Assembly: GCF_021130785.1 (NCBI RefSeq) | Contig: NC_060215.1 | Location: 118,010,501-118,074,500, forward strand | DNA: 64,000 nucleotides | Source: Homalodisca vitripennis | Lineage: Eukaryota > Arthropoda > Insecta > Hemiptera > Cicadellidae | Reading direction: 5' to 3' | Shown here: positions 11,641-23,173 of the stretch, piece by piece | How the letters are laid out: each line of letters starts with the position of its first letter | How positions within the stretch are numbered: the stretch's first letter is position 1 | Position numbers and translations under genes: made by a program | Notes under the pieces: generated by a model | The model's input: only the letters and a program-made list of their open reading frames with translations | The model's database searches: none | What the model was told of the DNA's origin: nothing

Positions 11641-12035
11641 TTTTGAAAAAGCTCTTTTTTCCATCACTTGGCAGGTCTGACGAAATCACAGGTAGGTCCA
11701 TTTTCACTAAAGTCTCAATCATATTATTGTCGCGAACTTGTTTTTTTAGAAGTCCCAAATCTGAATTTGTAATGATAGTCCATATACCAGAATCAACGTT
11801 TGACAAAGCAATTAGAGTATCATGATCTTCCAAAAAATATATCTTCTTTAGGATCAGGTTCTGAGGTACCGCTATCTGTCGTTGTTTTTCCTTCGTCCAC
11901 ATTATATTTATTACGATCTTCGCTTTCTCCAGTATTAGGGTGTTCATCAAAACTATAAGAAACTTATTCTGCACTAGGGTCATTAGGGTGGTAGCTAGAA
12001 CTGGCTGTGGATATGTCTACTTTAATTCCAACATG
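11640..12035 (-). pseudogene. Unrecognised broken gene fragment
   Basis: On the minus strand two adjoining frames look like one acidic protein. From about 12035 to 11835 a frame reads DISTASSSYHPNDPSAE, then a stop, then SYSFDEHPNTGESEDRN. A frameshift near 11835 leads into DHDTLIALSNVDSGIW and onward to 11640. There the frame runs straight into the poly(A)-like tail of the non-LTR 3' end, giving an artificial C-terminus. The Ser/Asp/Glu/Pro-rich first half resembles the low-complexity N-terminus of many transposases, but I see no diagnostic domain. One stop, one frameshift and the insertion make it non-functional. Confidence 0.4.
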
Positions 12036-12040
12036 AAATA

Positions 12041-12286
12041 ATGTTATACATCCTATTTTTTTACATTTTAAATTTTCTTTTGCCTTTCTTTGTGTTTTTG
12101 AACACCAGATTTATATATGTAAGTGCCATTTTTAGTTCTAACACTGTTCTTGAAGAATGCAGTAAAGCAATGGAAAAACTAGAAAAAGTGGGACTTACTG
12201 TGATAACTGAGCGAATATGCATTTTCGTATTTTTATGTAACTGGGATTCTATTATCATTAATGCTGTCATAAAAACCCAAACTTGA
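12041..12286 (+). other. Short open frame, possible P/THAP transposase scrap
   Basis: The segment SNTVLEECSKAMEKLEKVGL (around 12140-12190) resembles the block in P-element/THAP9-type transposases just before the catalytic Asp, where a helix ending in L-x-x-x-G-L/H-x-V leads to a C-D-Q motif. Here the following residues (TVITERICIF) lack the Asp. The opposite strand is equally open over the same interval, so coding status is doubtful. Confidence 0.2.
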
Positions 12287-12446
12287 GAATTTTATATTAT
12301 ATTATTTTAATATTATTTATTTAAATAATTTTTATTAAAAATAATTAAATATTTTAATATTATTATATTATTTAATAATGTAATATATAAATATTATATT
12401 ATTTTCAATAATGCTGTCATAAAAACCCAAACTTGAGAATTTTATA
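12260..12446. repeat. 37-bp direct repeat flanking AT-rich palindromic DNA
   Basis: AATGCTGTCATAAAAACCCA and the rest of a 37-bp block occur at 12260-12296 and again at 12410-12446. They enclose about 113 bp of TATTA/TAATA-rich sequence able to form hairpins. One short segment has evidently been copied, by replication slippage or by an insertion with a long target duplication. Confidence 0.6.
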
Positions 12447-12449
12447 ATT

Positions 12450-14460
12450 TATTTATGAAATAAATGAATTAGTTGAAATCATGTACGCCTACATAGCTAA
12501 GCAGAAAAGAAATTTATTAATGCTAGTAATTAAAAAACAAATTTAAAAAGAGTAATAGCAGTTATAAAGATAATTGTTGTAAATTGTAACTACAGCAAAA
12601 TAGTATGATTGGCATTTTAAATGGCAACTTGTGAGACAGCAAGAATAATTCATTTACTGAAGTAACGGCTTGTAACGTCAGTGACGGTAACAACTAATGT
12701 GACAATGAAGATTGGTGTGAAACACCAGCTGAACGTAGTAAAAATAACCTCACTTTTAACTTCAAACAGCGAACTTTTGCGTATATTCTAAGTAAACGAT
12801 TTAGTTGTCAGTCGGACCAATAAACCCAAAAACTATTAGGCTTAATAGTCGACAAGAAAAAGTTTTCCTATAAGAATATTTTCTGAAAACAAACGAAAAA
12901 AATATTCGCTCATTTATCTGTATGTTTGATAAAATCAGAATTAATTAATCGTCTACAAGTTGTACACATAATTGTACAAAACCAATCACATAAGAACATA
13001 AAACAGCACTGAAATACGAGCTCGAAGGAAATACAGTATCGTGTTGTTTGATGTTCAAATTCTGAAACAAAACCTTCATTTTTTGAAATATTATTTTGTA
13101 TATATTAAATGTAAGAAATATTACAAAAATATGTGTAAAATTAATAGAAAATAGAACAATTTTGTATGTTAAGGAATTTAGTGCCTCATATTATTTAAAA
13201 ATAACAATTTAATAATTAGCAAACGTACTTTTTGGACATAGCCTAATATATATTCAAAAAGACCGTTATAAGAAGTAGTCACTTATGTCGGTCTGTCCCG
13301 CGACTGCCTTTCCATTTTTAAGCAAATACCAAACAGCATTATATTACTATCTAAATAAAACGGTATTATGCTAATGAACCATATTCATCTGTAGTAAGTT
13401 TGTTTTGATTGTTCTCCGTCTCGTTTCACACTTGTTATAGTGCTGTACGAGTATAAACGAGTGGACTTACACGTTAACTGCAATGGGTAGTTTATTGTTG
13501 CATTATTATATTCATGAATTGAAACAATCATTAGTTCATATCTAATATTTCACATTTATATTTGTATTAAACTACTTAAATATTTAACTATACGAAGTCG
13601 ATATATTTTATTACCTTAAATAGTGGCGGCTCGCCTGTAAACCAAAAATTAAATGAAACTCATCTGTCTACAAACAGACTTCCCATAATACTAGAACGAG
13701 TGTACACGGATACTAAAATGTCTATCTTGAGCTAAATTATATTACACAGTTAATTTGTAATAAAAATCTAATACAGCTAGGGGAATTTCATAATATATGT
13801 ACTAACAACTATCCCTATGCTTATTAAAATAACAAACCTGTAATATAAAACATTGTTCAAAAAAATTTAAAACTAGCAATGATCTCATATTAGAAATTTA
13901 TATTTTCTTATTACCACTCTATGATCAATTAGAATGTATGAATTAAAGGTAAACTGTAAAGTAACATTCTACGTACATTCTACTTACAGGTTAAAATTCA
14001 ACTTAAAAGTTTAGTACACTTTGAAAGAGAAAGTTTTTCCTATGGATATCGTTATTTAACGTTATTGGAGTTTATATAAACTTGATGAATGAGTATAACT
14101 GTGGACTATTACCCGAAGTCAACATAGGCCAAGTAAATCCCTTATATTGTGTCTTTATATTACACCGTAGTGCATTGTATTGACGTTTGGTGCTAGATAT
14201 TTGTGCGGTAGCGCCGCATTATATATCTGTTGTATTGTTATCTCACAGTTAATCTGAAATTAAAAATCTTTGAAACCTAGAAATTCATAGATGAAAACAT
14301 AAACTTCATATTCAGACCTCTAAACCTTATCTGTCAGATGCAATGTAATTTTATATCCACAGTTTTATTATGATAAGTTTAATCCTGTTATGTAATTTAT
14401 GTTGTGTAATTTATGTAATAAGTTTAATCCTGTTATGTTATGTATTATGTCCTGTTATGT
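12450..14460. other. AT-rich region, nothing recognised
   Basis: No protein-like frame, RNA gene or clear repeat seen. Confidence 0.4.
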
Positions 14461-14463
14461 AAT

Positions 14464-14698
14464 GGAGTTCAGCTCCATTTCACCTTCAACTTAGTGCAGC
14501 ATTTGAAATCTTGTTTTTGTAGTCTAGGTGTCTGTGATGTCAAAGTGAATGATACAAAATTCGTTACGAGCTTTCATAGCAAAATTTTTGGATCTCTTCA
14601 GACGGAATTGGACTCTAGATTCTAGGAGTCAAGTCTGTGACAGCGTCAGACCTCAGAGGCTACACTAAGCGGAATCACCTTGGAGTTAAACTCAACAC
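14464..14698. mobile_element. Small MITE-like element with imperfect terminal inverted repeats
   Basis: The left end GAGTTCAGCTCCATTTCACC and the right end, which read in reverse complement begins GAGTTTAACTCCAAGGTGA, are imperfect inverted repeats over about 40 bp; both include a CTTAGTG(C/T)AG block. The right half (CTGTGACAGCGTCAGACCTC onward) has a relative at 50757-50824 that also ends in the GAGCTGAACTC terminus. An open frame inside (14440-14625) shows no motif. Total length about 235 bp. Confidence 0.5.
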
Positions 14699-14699
14699 T

Positions 14700-15261
14700 C
14701 GCATTGTATCAAACCTTCCCTCAATAGCTACGCTAATCTAAGTACTAAATCATAACAAGTAATAACGGCCTAGTTAAATAAATTGTTATAGAAAGCTAAT
14801 TATATATTTTCGAAAACATAAGATTTAAAAATATGGATCATTATATTATGAGTGACAAGCAGAATGTTGAAAGGCATTAGAATAATCATTTATTAGTTTG
14901 AGATGTCGAAGTGAACGCTCCCTTTGTAAGTTTAGGTTATGTTACGTGGTGACAGGCGAGTACACTCAAGCCCCTCAATATAAATTAATTTATAAAAATG
15001 ACGGAATATTAAATAAAGCATTAGAAAATAGACTAGACTATCGTATTAATTAGTGCAACAATTCGAAAACGCATGTTTATAACACAGAAACAATAAATAT
15101 GTTATAAAGTAAACAATACATCAACAATATGTGAACAATATGTCCTAACTATCATCAATATATTGTAAACATAGGAAGTCGTACAATTGTTGCTGTCATT
15201 TTAAAGGACCTCACGTCAAAAATATTTGATTAAAACCCGTAAAAGAAATACCTTAACGTAA
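14700..15261. other. AT-rich region, nothing recognised
   Basis: Spacer between the MITE and the 3' terminus of the minus-strand non-LTR element. No gene seen. Confidence 0.4.
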
Positions 15262-15821
15262 TAATTATCAAGAATCTTTATTTCCCAAGTACAGTACAAT
15301 AATTTGTTCACACAAAAATTACATCAAAAAAGTATATAAAAGTACAATGGATAGGTACCTCTGAGCTATTAGCTGAGTTGAGGTTGCCATCACTAATTAA
15401 TTTAAGGCAGATGGGCCTGGCAGCTCCTCTTTCAGAGTAAAATATACATAATTAGAGTAATGAATAAACCATACTAATATTTAAAACAAAGCACACAATT
15501 AAGTTGTATTTCATAATGAAATGCAATACATTACATTACCACAACATATAAAAAATAATTAAATTACTACATAAATTCACATACACATACATACATACAT
15601 ACATATACATAAATCCACACTCCTACAGATACATATACATTTATACACATTCACACATACATAAAAAATACACACACATAAACATAAATTTACAAACACA
15701 TACATTAGCCTACTGAAACATATAACACACATACAAACACACTACATAGATACTTAGACACAATAGATAAAGATGTAACCATTACACACTCATACAATAA
15801 AACAAGTCTTCAACAAAATAT

Positions 15822-16430
15822 CTAATTTATGAGTCGCTCTACATCAACAATTGTAAAAAGCCAGCATTTCAAACTTTGTATGAATGTACCCAATGTTTTC
15901 GACGAGGACACATCGAAAGGTAATTTGTTATAGAGCTTCGGAGCTATGAATGTATAAAAACGTTTGTAAACTTCTAATTTAGGAAAAGGAATAGTTACTC
16001 GGTTTAAAATTTGTAACCTAATAGAGTGAACATTTACATTTCCCAGTGTGTGGCCGCCTCTTGAGAAAAATATCCTGAGTACCCTATAAATGTACAAATA
16101 TCTAAGCGGAAGTATTCCAAGCTGAATATAAAGAGGAAAAGAAGAATCACGCCGATTAGCTCTGACAATAACCCTAATGATCTTGTTTTGATTTATAATA
16201 ATAGGTCGAATAATAGAATAATAGGCTCCTCTCCAACATGAAATACCATATTGCAATTTAGAGTTAATTATAGAATAGTAAATATTTTTCAAGACAGATA
16301 TTGGACATAAATACTGAAGAAAATAAAACTTCCTCAACGAATTGTTTAAATAGTTTTTCACATTCAAAATGTGTTCTCTCCAACTACACCTTTCATCCAG
16401 AATAACTCCCAGATACTTTATTTGTTCCAC
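15822..16430 (-). pseudogene. Non-LTR element A: C-terminal part of ORF2
   Basis: A 202-codon frame following the RT domain. It carries YLGVILDERCSWREHI, the usual post-RT block in CR1/Jockey-type proteins, then the YGISCWRGAY and NKIIRVIVRANRR blocks, LGILPLRYLYIYRVLR and a C-terminal KLYNKLPFDV. The same order is recognisable in the element at 31.3-33.2 kb (WGGAY and LPVEHLYVYKVLR there), so the two belong to related families. It is out of frame with the RT piece upstream: a six-T run near 16491 appears to carry a one-base change. Confidence 0.75.
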
Positions 16431-16491
16431 CCTCTCAATTTTAACGCAACCCTTACATGTATTTCTCCCGAAAATTAAGTATTGCTTGCAT

Positions 16492-17700
16492 TTAAAAAAG
16501 ATATCTTGTTGTATGTCTATTTCTTAGAGAAAAATTCATAAACTTCGTCTTTACGCTCAAAACCATCCTATTTCTAGCAAACCACATTTTCAATTTGTCA
16601 AGGTCTTCTTGCATTACGCTATACACTATTTGACTATTTATAGTGGAATAGCAAAGGGCAGTGTCATCTGCAAAACAAGTTAGGGAACCCGATAGATTTC
16701 CATTACACAAGCTATTAATATAGACCAAAAATAGTATTGGACCCAAAACAAACCCTTGTGGTACTCCAAATTTAATCGGGAGAGTTGAACTGACGGAGTT
16801 CAGAAATTTTACACATTGAGATCGGTTTGTTAGATAGCTCTTAAACCATTCATAAGGGATACCTCTAACTCCAGCTACCCAAAGATAGTCTAGTAAAAAT
16901 TTTGTGATCCACGGCATCAAATGCCTTAGTTATATCAATAAATATTCCACTGACAAATTTACCACTGTTAATTCCTTCATAAACGTCTGAACAGAACTTT
17001 AAGAGAGCATCTTCAGTAGATTTTTTGCCCATAAACCCAAATTGATTTGCACAAAAAACCTTATTAGAATCTAAAAACTGAACCAACCTGACTTTCATAA
17101 TCTTTTCCATTATTTTAGAGACAACAGATAAAAGAGAAATCGGTCGATAGTTATTGAGATCTTTATTGGAACCTTTCTTGTGAAGTGGGACAACTAGTGC
17201 AGTTTTTAAAGAGATAGGAAAGATACCAGTTTCGAAACTAAGGTTAATTAGAAATGCCAACACAGGAGACAAGATATGACCCATTTTTTTCATTACATGC
17301 GCTGAAATACCATCAATACCTTGCTAGACTTTAAACTGTTGATAACAGCTAGAACTTCTTCAGAACTAGTAGGATAGCAAAGAAATGAATTATCCGAATA
17401 CTTAGCACGAAAACATTGGGTGTACATATGATAATCAAAGCCATCAAATCTGTCAGATTCAGTCATTAGGTTTTCAACTGCATTAACGAAAAACAGATTG
17501 AACTCATTAGCGACAGCTTGACAGTCTGAGATAAGTTCTTCAGGCCTGGATAGAGAATAAACACCTGGAATGTGGTGTCTCTTCTTTTGCGAACCAAGCA
17601 TGTTATTAATTGTTTACCATTGCTTCCTGATATCATATTTATTTTCTTCAAAAATATTCTGGTAATAATGTATTTTTTGTTCAACAATATCTTTTTTCAA
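16492..17700 (-). pseudogene. Non-LTR element A: linker and reverse transcriptase
   Basis: Linker and RT in three frames. 17293-17690 holds the linker (WKTINNMLGSQKK and so on). 16865-17293 holds RT motifs LKTALVVPLHKKGSNKD, NYRPISLLSVVSKIMEK, NQFGFMGKKSTEDALL and DITKAFDAVDH. 16492-16920 holds GVPQGFVLGPILFLVYIN and the catalytic FADDTALC. The catalytic pair of aspartates is intact although the first residue of the box is Phe rather than Tyr. Frameshifts near 17295 and 16890 break the protein. RT would copy the element RNA at the nicked target. Confidence 0.8.
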
Positions 17701-18001
17701 CTTTTTCCTATAATTTTGAAAAAAAAAACGTTGAAATTTTGTATCGTTCAATTTTTTTTAATTTTTTATACAGTAAGTTACTAAACCGCTGACGCTTGCA
17801 AAGATCAATAGTCATCCAAGGCTTTAACAACTTATATTTAGAGGTGATTTGGCTTTATACATTGAATAGTCCACAGCCTGTCTCAATACATCAGCAAACA
17901 ATGAAAACGATACATTGGCATCGTTTTCTTCACAAATAACTGACCAGTTGTACGTGCTAAGAAAACTTGTCATTTTGACAAAATCTGTTTTATTTTTAAA
18001 T

Positions 18002-18788
18002 TCAGGAGACAGTATCCTTCTCTTTTGACAAATTTGGAAATAAAATATTACAAACTACTGCATCATGGTCTTGCCTGAAAGAAGTTAAAACATCAGATTC
18101 AAAGCTACATTTATCTCTAGTTCTAAAAAATATATGATCTAAACAGCTATTTCCTCTAGTGGGTGAGTCAATCAGTTGCTCAAGGCCATTACTTAACATA
18201 ATCGCTAAATACTCGTCGACGAGCAGTGACCGCTTAAGCAAGCATAAGTTCATATCCCCGGTAACAACTAAATTCCGATCTTTGGATTCAGACAATAAGA
18301 TATTTAATTCATCCAAGAAAGATGCAATATAGCCTATAAACCGCCACGATCGCAACAGAAACCCCAACAGACTCAATGCCAACAGTGACCTTGAGAGCGT
18401 CAGCTGATTGCATAGTAGCGCCTGATCGTCTGGCCTCATATCGATCACTCACATAATCAATCACTCCACCTGATCTGTAGCTGTCATTACAGTTTGAATA
18501 CTGGTTATACCCACTAATTAAATACAAACTTATTACACATTCGTGTATCCAAACTTCTGTTAGTACAATTACATCTGGCAAAGAAGGCAAAGTATTAAGA
18601 TAAATTAAAAAAGAATCAAAGTTTTCTCTTAGACTAGATATATTCTGAGGAAATACCAATGATACGTCATATCCTGCTGCCGTGAGAAATGTCCAAACAT
18701 TTCTTAGAAATGGAGAGGTGGGAGGAGAAAAATGATCCACTTGATTATTAGAACCGATGAAATTAAATAAAAGCCTACTGGACAACAT
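18002..18788 (-). pseudogene. Non-LTR element A: AP-type endonuclease
   Basis: Two overlapping frames (18309-18788 and 18002-18448) together cover most of an apurinic-type endonuclease. Visible are an N-terminal NISSLRENFD, DVIVLTEVWI (catalytic Glu block), RSGGVIDYV, GDMNLCLL, then PTRGNSCLDHIFFRTR and QDHDAVV in place of the usual S-D-H. This enzyme nicks the chromosomal target for target-primed reverse transcription. A frameshift in the middle inactivates it. Confidence 0.75.
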
Positions 18789-18793
18789 CCATT

Positions 18794-19144
18794 CTAGGAT
18801 GACGGGATTTGATCTGAGGGAGAAAAGTCAGTCAGTGAAAGCTCAAACAAATAGACCGTGCTACGGGTTACCTTATTGTCGGTGTTGTACAGTGTTACAG
18901 TCAGCTCAAACCTCCAAAGGGAAGGAACAGCGTTTCGGGATATAAAATTGTCTGTGTTGTACGGTATTAGAGTCACAGCTGGAACAGCCGAGTGTGCGGA
19001 TAGTACACGTAAAGAACCTTTGATTACCCGAGTATAAATTTTAAGTGGAGACTGAGAAGTTTTGTATGCCGGAACTTTGACCCAGAACAATCGAGGTGAA
19101 TTGAGTAGCTTCGATATTATTTTATCGTATAAACGAACTATCAT
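18794..19144 (-). other. Sequence upstream of non-LTR element A with an internal duplication
   Basis: An open frame of 116 codons without recognised motif. The DNA contains two similar segments, around 18870-18910 and 18945-18990, each with ATTGTC(G/T)GTGTTGTAC followed by a T-A-G/C-A-G-TCA block. The translated product therefore repeats a YNTDN motif. It could be a 5' untranslated subrepeat of element A or host DNA. Confidence 0.35.
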
Positions 19145-19889
19145 AAATATACAAGTTTTGTCGCTTCCTCATTGTGGACCTACTTCACACGTTGGACCGT
19201 CAAAAGCGTTTACCAAGGAACCTGGCTCCAGTGACATCACGCCGCGCCGTATTAAGTTTCAACTTATTTGATTTTTACATTACTAATTAGTCACCGTTTA
19301 TATAACTAAGTTTGTTATTATTTCAAAATGATACATAAAAAACTAAATAAAAGAGACTTCAGATTAACTGTTGTATATTAAGAATAATAAACAACAAGCA
19401 AAATCGTACAGTAATTATCAGACAATAATTCTTTAATAGATGAAAACGTCATAGATAAGCTTATTTATTGGAAATACATCTGATAAATAAATTTTAATAA
19501 ATAAATATATCCTAGAAGAACAGATATTAAAACATCATCAAATATATGACTCTTTCTTAGGTAGACCTGAAACATAAATTACAATTGTTTTGCATCTAAG
19601 GGCAGATGTAGTGCAAAATATTTATTTTTGTAGTAAATCACAATTAAAAAACTGTCATATTCATGCTTCATTTGTTTGATTCCATAAAAACAAGTTTTGA
19701 AATGAAATTATTATATTAAACATGAAACATTAAATTTATTATGTTTCAATGCATATTTAAATACCAATTAAATCAAATAAGACCAAAGGTTTAGTTGTAC
19801 ATCAAATATGTACTGAGTACAAAAATATTTCGCTCAAAAATTTAAATTTTTACTTAGAGGTGTAAAACATTTATCTTCGAGATAATTTT

Positions 19890-19936
19890 AGGTCAATTAT
19901 CTTGACCCTCGAAGGTGACCTAACCTTCGTAGGTCA
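19890..19936. promoter_or_regulatory. Cluster of nuclear-receptor-type half-sites
   Basis: Within 47 bp there are AGGTCA (19890-19895), TTGACC (19902-19907), AGGTGACCT (19913-19921, itself nearly palindromic) and AGGTCA (19931-19936). Inverted and direct arrangements of AGGTCA are the known binding pattern of nuclear hormone receptors, including the ecdysone receptor family. No nearby gene is visible, so this may be chance or part of an unrecognised repeat. Confidence 0.25.
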
Positions 19937-20596
19937 AGTTTTGGACATTCCAAAAAATTCTGCAAAGAACAATTTTATACACTAACAATGAACTCTTTTG
20001 TCTAAAATACGAGCCTAGTTTGTCGGGAAACAGCGGAAAGTAAACAAAATTATACTAGTGTTTTAATTATAGAGTTTTCACGATTGGATTAAACTTGCAC
20101 TAATAATGCTCAGTAAACACCCTTAACTATATCAGTAGATTTTCTATTGGTGAGAATACGCAATAAGCAATGCTTATACAATAAAAATGACAGCATAGAT
20201 ACTTGAGTCATTTGTATTAAAAACCGTAATTACATTTTACCTTCCGTAATATTCCAAGAAACGTCTTTTGTCCTGCTAAAATAACCAAATAAACCACTGT
20301 CAAATCAAATAAAAAAACTGCTATTTTCACAGAAATGTATAACTGTCAGTACATGTATTGTACAGCAGTAAATATCATATATTGAAGAGGAAAAATAACA
20401 AAGAATGGTATTTTTATAGTATTCTTATAGTTGACATGAAAGTTAATACACAATAATGAAAAAAAATCTTATATCTCAGAAGGATGAAGTATAAATTTTA
20501 AGAGTATAAATTAAGAAAGCAAATAAAAATTAAAAACAGCATTTATCATTAGTTTTACTTTGCTATCTAATTACTGTTAAGAGACTTAAAGGGCAA

Positions 20597-20632
20597 GAGT
20601 CTACGTGGGCTGTAATAAACTCTGCGTAGACT
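20597..20632. repeat. Short perfect inverted repeat
   Basis: GAGTCTACG at 20597-20605 and CGTAGACTC at 20624-20632 form a perfect 9-bp stem with an 18-base loop. It is isolated in AT-rich DNA, with no T run for a terminator and no adjacent gene. Confidence 0.4.
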
Positions 20633-21850
20633 CAACTTTCAAAATAGTAAGTTTATGTTCTTATTATCTTAATCAGTGCGTTAATTAATGTTATACCCAT
20701 ATGAATTGAAAGAATTCACTGAAGTAGAATAAATGATTGATGTGATTTAAATTAATTCTGTTAATTAGCGATATTTTGAAAAAAAAAAAAATCAGAGAGC
20801 AAAGTCATGAGTGAACATTTTTAACAAAAATAGGACAATTTGTGCGAGATGGAGTAATCCTAAGGTTATTAGCTCTGTTGGTCGGAGCATTATTATGTAG
20901 TATTAAGTTGTATGGTAATTTTGAAGAAAAAGTAGGCACATTTGAGATACATTATTTCATCGTTTATCCGAAATTTTAACACAATCGTAGATAGTATAAA
21001 TGAATTATATCATGCAATTTTTACATTATATTATTTGAATGGTTAGTCATATTTGAAATAAAATATTGCAATATTTCCTTCATTTTCTTCTTGAAAGTTC
21101 TTACGAAGGACAAAATTAAAAATCGTCCTGTTCAGGATTTTTAATTTTAACTATGTAAATACAATCAAATAACTATTGATTTTACTACAGTGAAATGTTT
21201 AAAATTCTTCTCCTATTACTTGCATATTGCTTAAACATTTCCCCTAGTATTCATAAATAAAGCCTACGATATGGCTTGTAACTGTTTTTTTTTTTCTAGA
21301 AATATGTCTTTATCAAACTGGCATATTTGCTAGCGTTCTCTGGGTAATTTGGTCGTTATGTATGCTGTGTATCCAGCAACAATGCAACAATCTGTACAAT
21401 CTGTGAAATGTGTTGTGTTCTTTTAAAATGTTTTATCAAGCCACCAACAGCTGATATAAACTCATACTTTTCTTTGAATTCATTCCCTACTTCATTTTAT
21501 GGCAGATTTATTATGGTCACTTGTGTTAGAAAATTGTTCCTTTTCTTCAGTAGGCTATAATGTTTAAGCGGACATGTTTTGATCGTATTCATTATACAGC
21601 ATGTCGCCGCCGAGACCCATCGTACAAAGTTCGAGGACTTTAGCTGTGCGCGTGACCTGGAGTGTGTGGTGATGGGCGGGAGGGGTGGCGGGGTAGCATT
21701 ATGCGCTGCGTCCCGAAAACATTTCCTTTGACTCATGGTTAAAACCCTCCTTTCAGGAATCGTATTGACCCAAATAACTCATCGCACTCGCTACAATCAG
21801 TCTGTTTTGTGACAGTGCTGAGTGTAGCTTGTGCTTCGCTTTTACCGATA

Positions 21851-23173
21851 ATGTCTGTTGAGTTAAAGTCAAAAGTCAAAAGCCTATTCATAGTCAGGCT
21901 CGCGAAATTGTGAGTAATGTTTATACATTTATGAAGGAAGAGGCAGACCATCAAACTGTTAAAATTCCGTTGTCAAAGGCTCGCCAAAGAACTGCTGCAG
22001 CAACTGGAGTGTCAGAGCGAGTTGTGACTAAAATAAACAGTTAACTTAACAAGTTGAAGGTTAGTAACATGTGTGAGGCAAGTTTTACTAAACCGTCAAC
22101 GACGTAGAATAGTTGACAACTTCCATGTTGAAGAACATCGAATACCGACTGCAAAACTTTTGACTGAGGCGCTAAGGGACAAAATATATTTCCAGGGTTG
22201 TGAGAAAAGTTTTAGGTGGGTATTAAAGGACCTGGAATTTACTTGGAGAAGGACAGTAAACAATAGGAAATTATAATTGAAAAGCTGGAAATCCGAGAGA
22301 AGAGGATAACATACTTGAGAGCGTTGAAAAAGTACAGGGAACAAGGACGCCCCATAATTTATTTAAACGAATCTTATATACTATCGTCTCATGTATCTAA
22401 CCAAACTTGGTCAAATGGCTCAAATGAAGGGTTACACGTGCTGATTTCCAAGGGCGAGAGACTAATAATTATCCATGCGGATGGAGAGAAAGGGTTCTTG
22501 CCCAATGCTTTTACATGTTGGAAAACAAGCAACCATAGTGGAGACTACCACGACAATGTGAATGGGGACATTTTTATGAAGTGGATAAAGGAAAAAGTGT
22601 TACCGAATTTAGAACCAAATTCAGTACTAGTATTCGATAACGCGCCCTTACCATAACATACAAATGGATAAAGCTCCTACTTCAAAAAGTAGGAAGCAAG
22701 ATATGAAGTTGTGGCTTTCAAAAAACGGAATACCATTCTGCGACGATATCCTTTTATCCTGAACTCTACAAACTTGTGCAGCTATATAAACAAAGGCATT
22801 TCCGGTACGCCTTGGACGAAACTGTTCAACTACAGGGTCATGACATCTTACGACTTCCGCCCTACCACCCAGACCTCAATCCCATTGAGTTAATTTGGGC
22901 CGAAGTCAACATCATGTGGTTATAAGAAATACATCTTTCACTACGTATCAAGCTAAAGCTCTATGCGAAGACAAGATATCAAGTATGGACGCAGAAGAGT
23001 GGTCAGTAAAGTGCAAGCACGTAGAGAAAATCGAAAGGGACTATGCAGCCGCAGAACCCCAGATTGACAATATTATAGAATCCCTTATTATATCAGTTGG
23101 TTCGGATACAGACAGCAGTTACAGTGAGCCAGAAGAGGAGGACAACTTGAGTGGAATTGAAGAACTCCAATGA
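21851..23173 (+). pseudogene. Broken DD82E (Sailor-like) Tc1/mariner-type transposase
   Basis: Successive frames give a transposase of roughly 400 codons. The helix-turn-helix N-terminal part (KARQRTAAATGVSERVV) lies at about 21960-22030. A second DNA-binding part (HRIPTAKLLTEALRDKI, then RWVLKDLEFTWRR) lies at 22073-22276. The DDE_3 catalytic core is at 22315-23173. Core motifs are IIYLNESYI (first catalytic Asp replaced by Asn, codon 22366-22368), VLVFDNAP (Asp, codon 22636-22638) and PYHPDLNPIELIWAEV (Glu, codon 22887-22889). Correcting for one extra base near 22645 and one near 22760, the second Asp and the Glu are separated by 82 residues. This matches the DD82E group named Sailor, as I recall it, rather than the common 34-residue spacing. 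At least four frameshifts are visible. The acidic C-terminus (SYSEPEEEDNLSG) is intact. Terminal inverted repeats were not found. Confidence 0.7.

Larger units (their letters stand above)
15262..18800 (-). mobile_element. Degraded CR1/Jockey-type non-LTR retrotransposon, copy A
   Basis: Reading the minus strand from about 18800 down, the order is AP-type endonuclease, linker, reverse transcriptase, C-terminal region, then a long 3' untranslated part. The 3' part is rich in TATG/TGTG repeats (the CATA run at 15590-15610) and ends with an AATAAAG signal at about 15270. At least four frameshifts or stops interrupt the reading frame. There is no clear ORF1 upstream. No target duplication was identified. 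Confidence 0.8.
19145..21850. other. AT-rich region without recognisable gene
   Basis: No coding feature. It contains a cluster of nuclear-receptor-type half-sites (19890-19936) and a 9-bp hairpin (20597-20632), listed separately. The last 200 bp before 21850 are GC-richer and probably belong to the 5' end of the DD82E transposon. Confidence 0.4.

Noticed and set aside
15580..15770. CATA/CACA-rich stretch considered as a regulatory or satellite region
   Set aside because: Lies in the 3' untranslated part of non-LTR element A and is explained as simple-sequence drift there.
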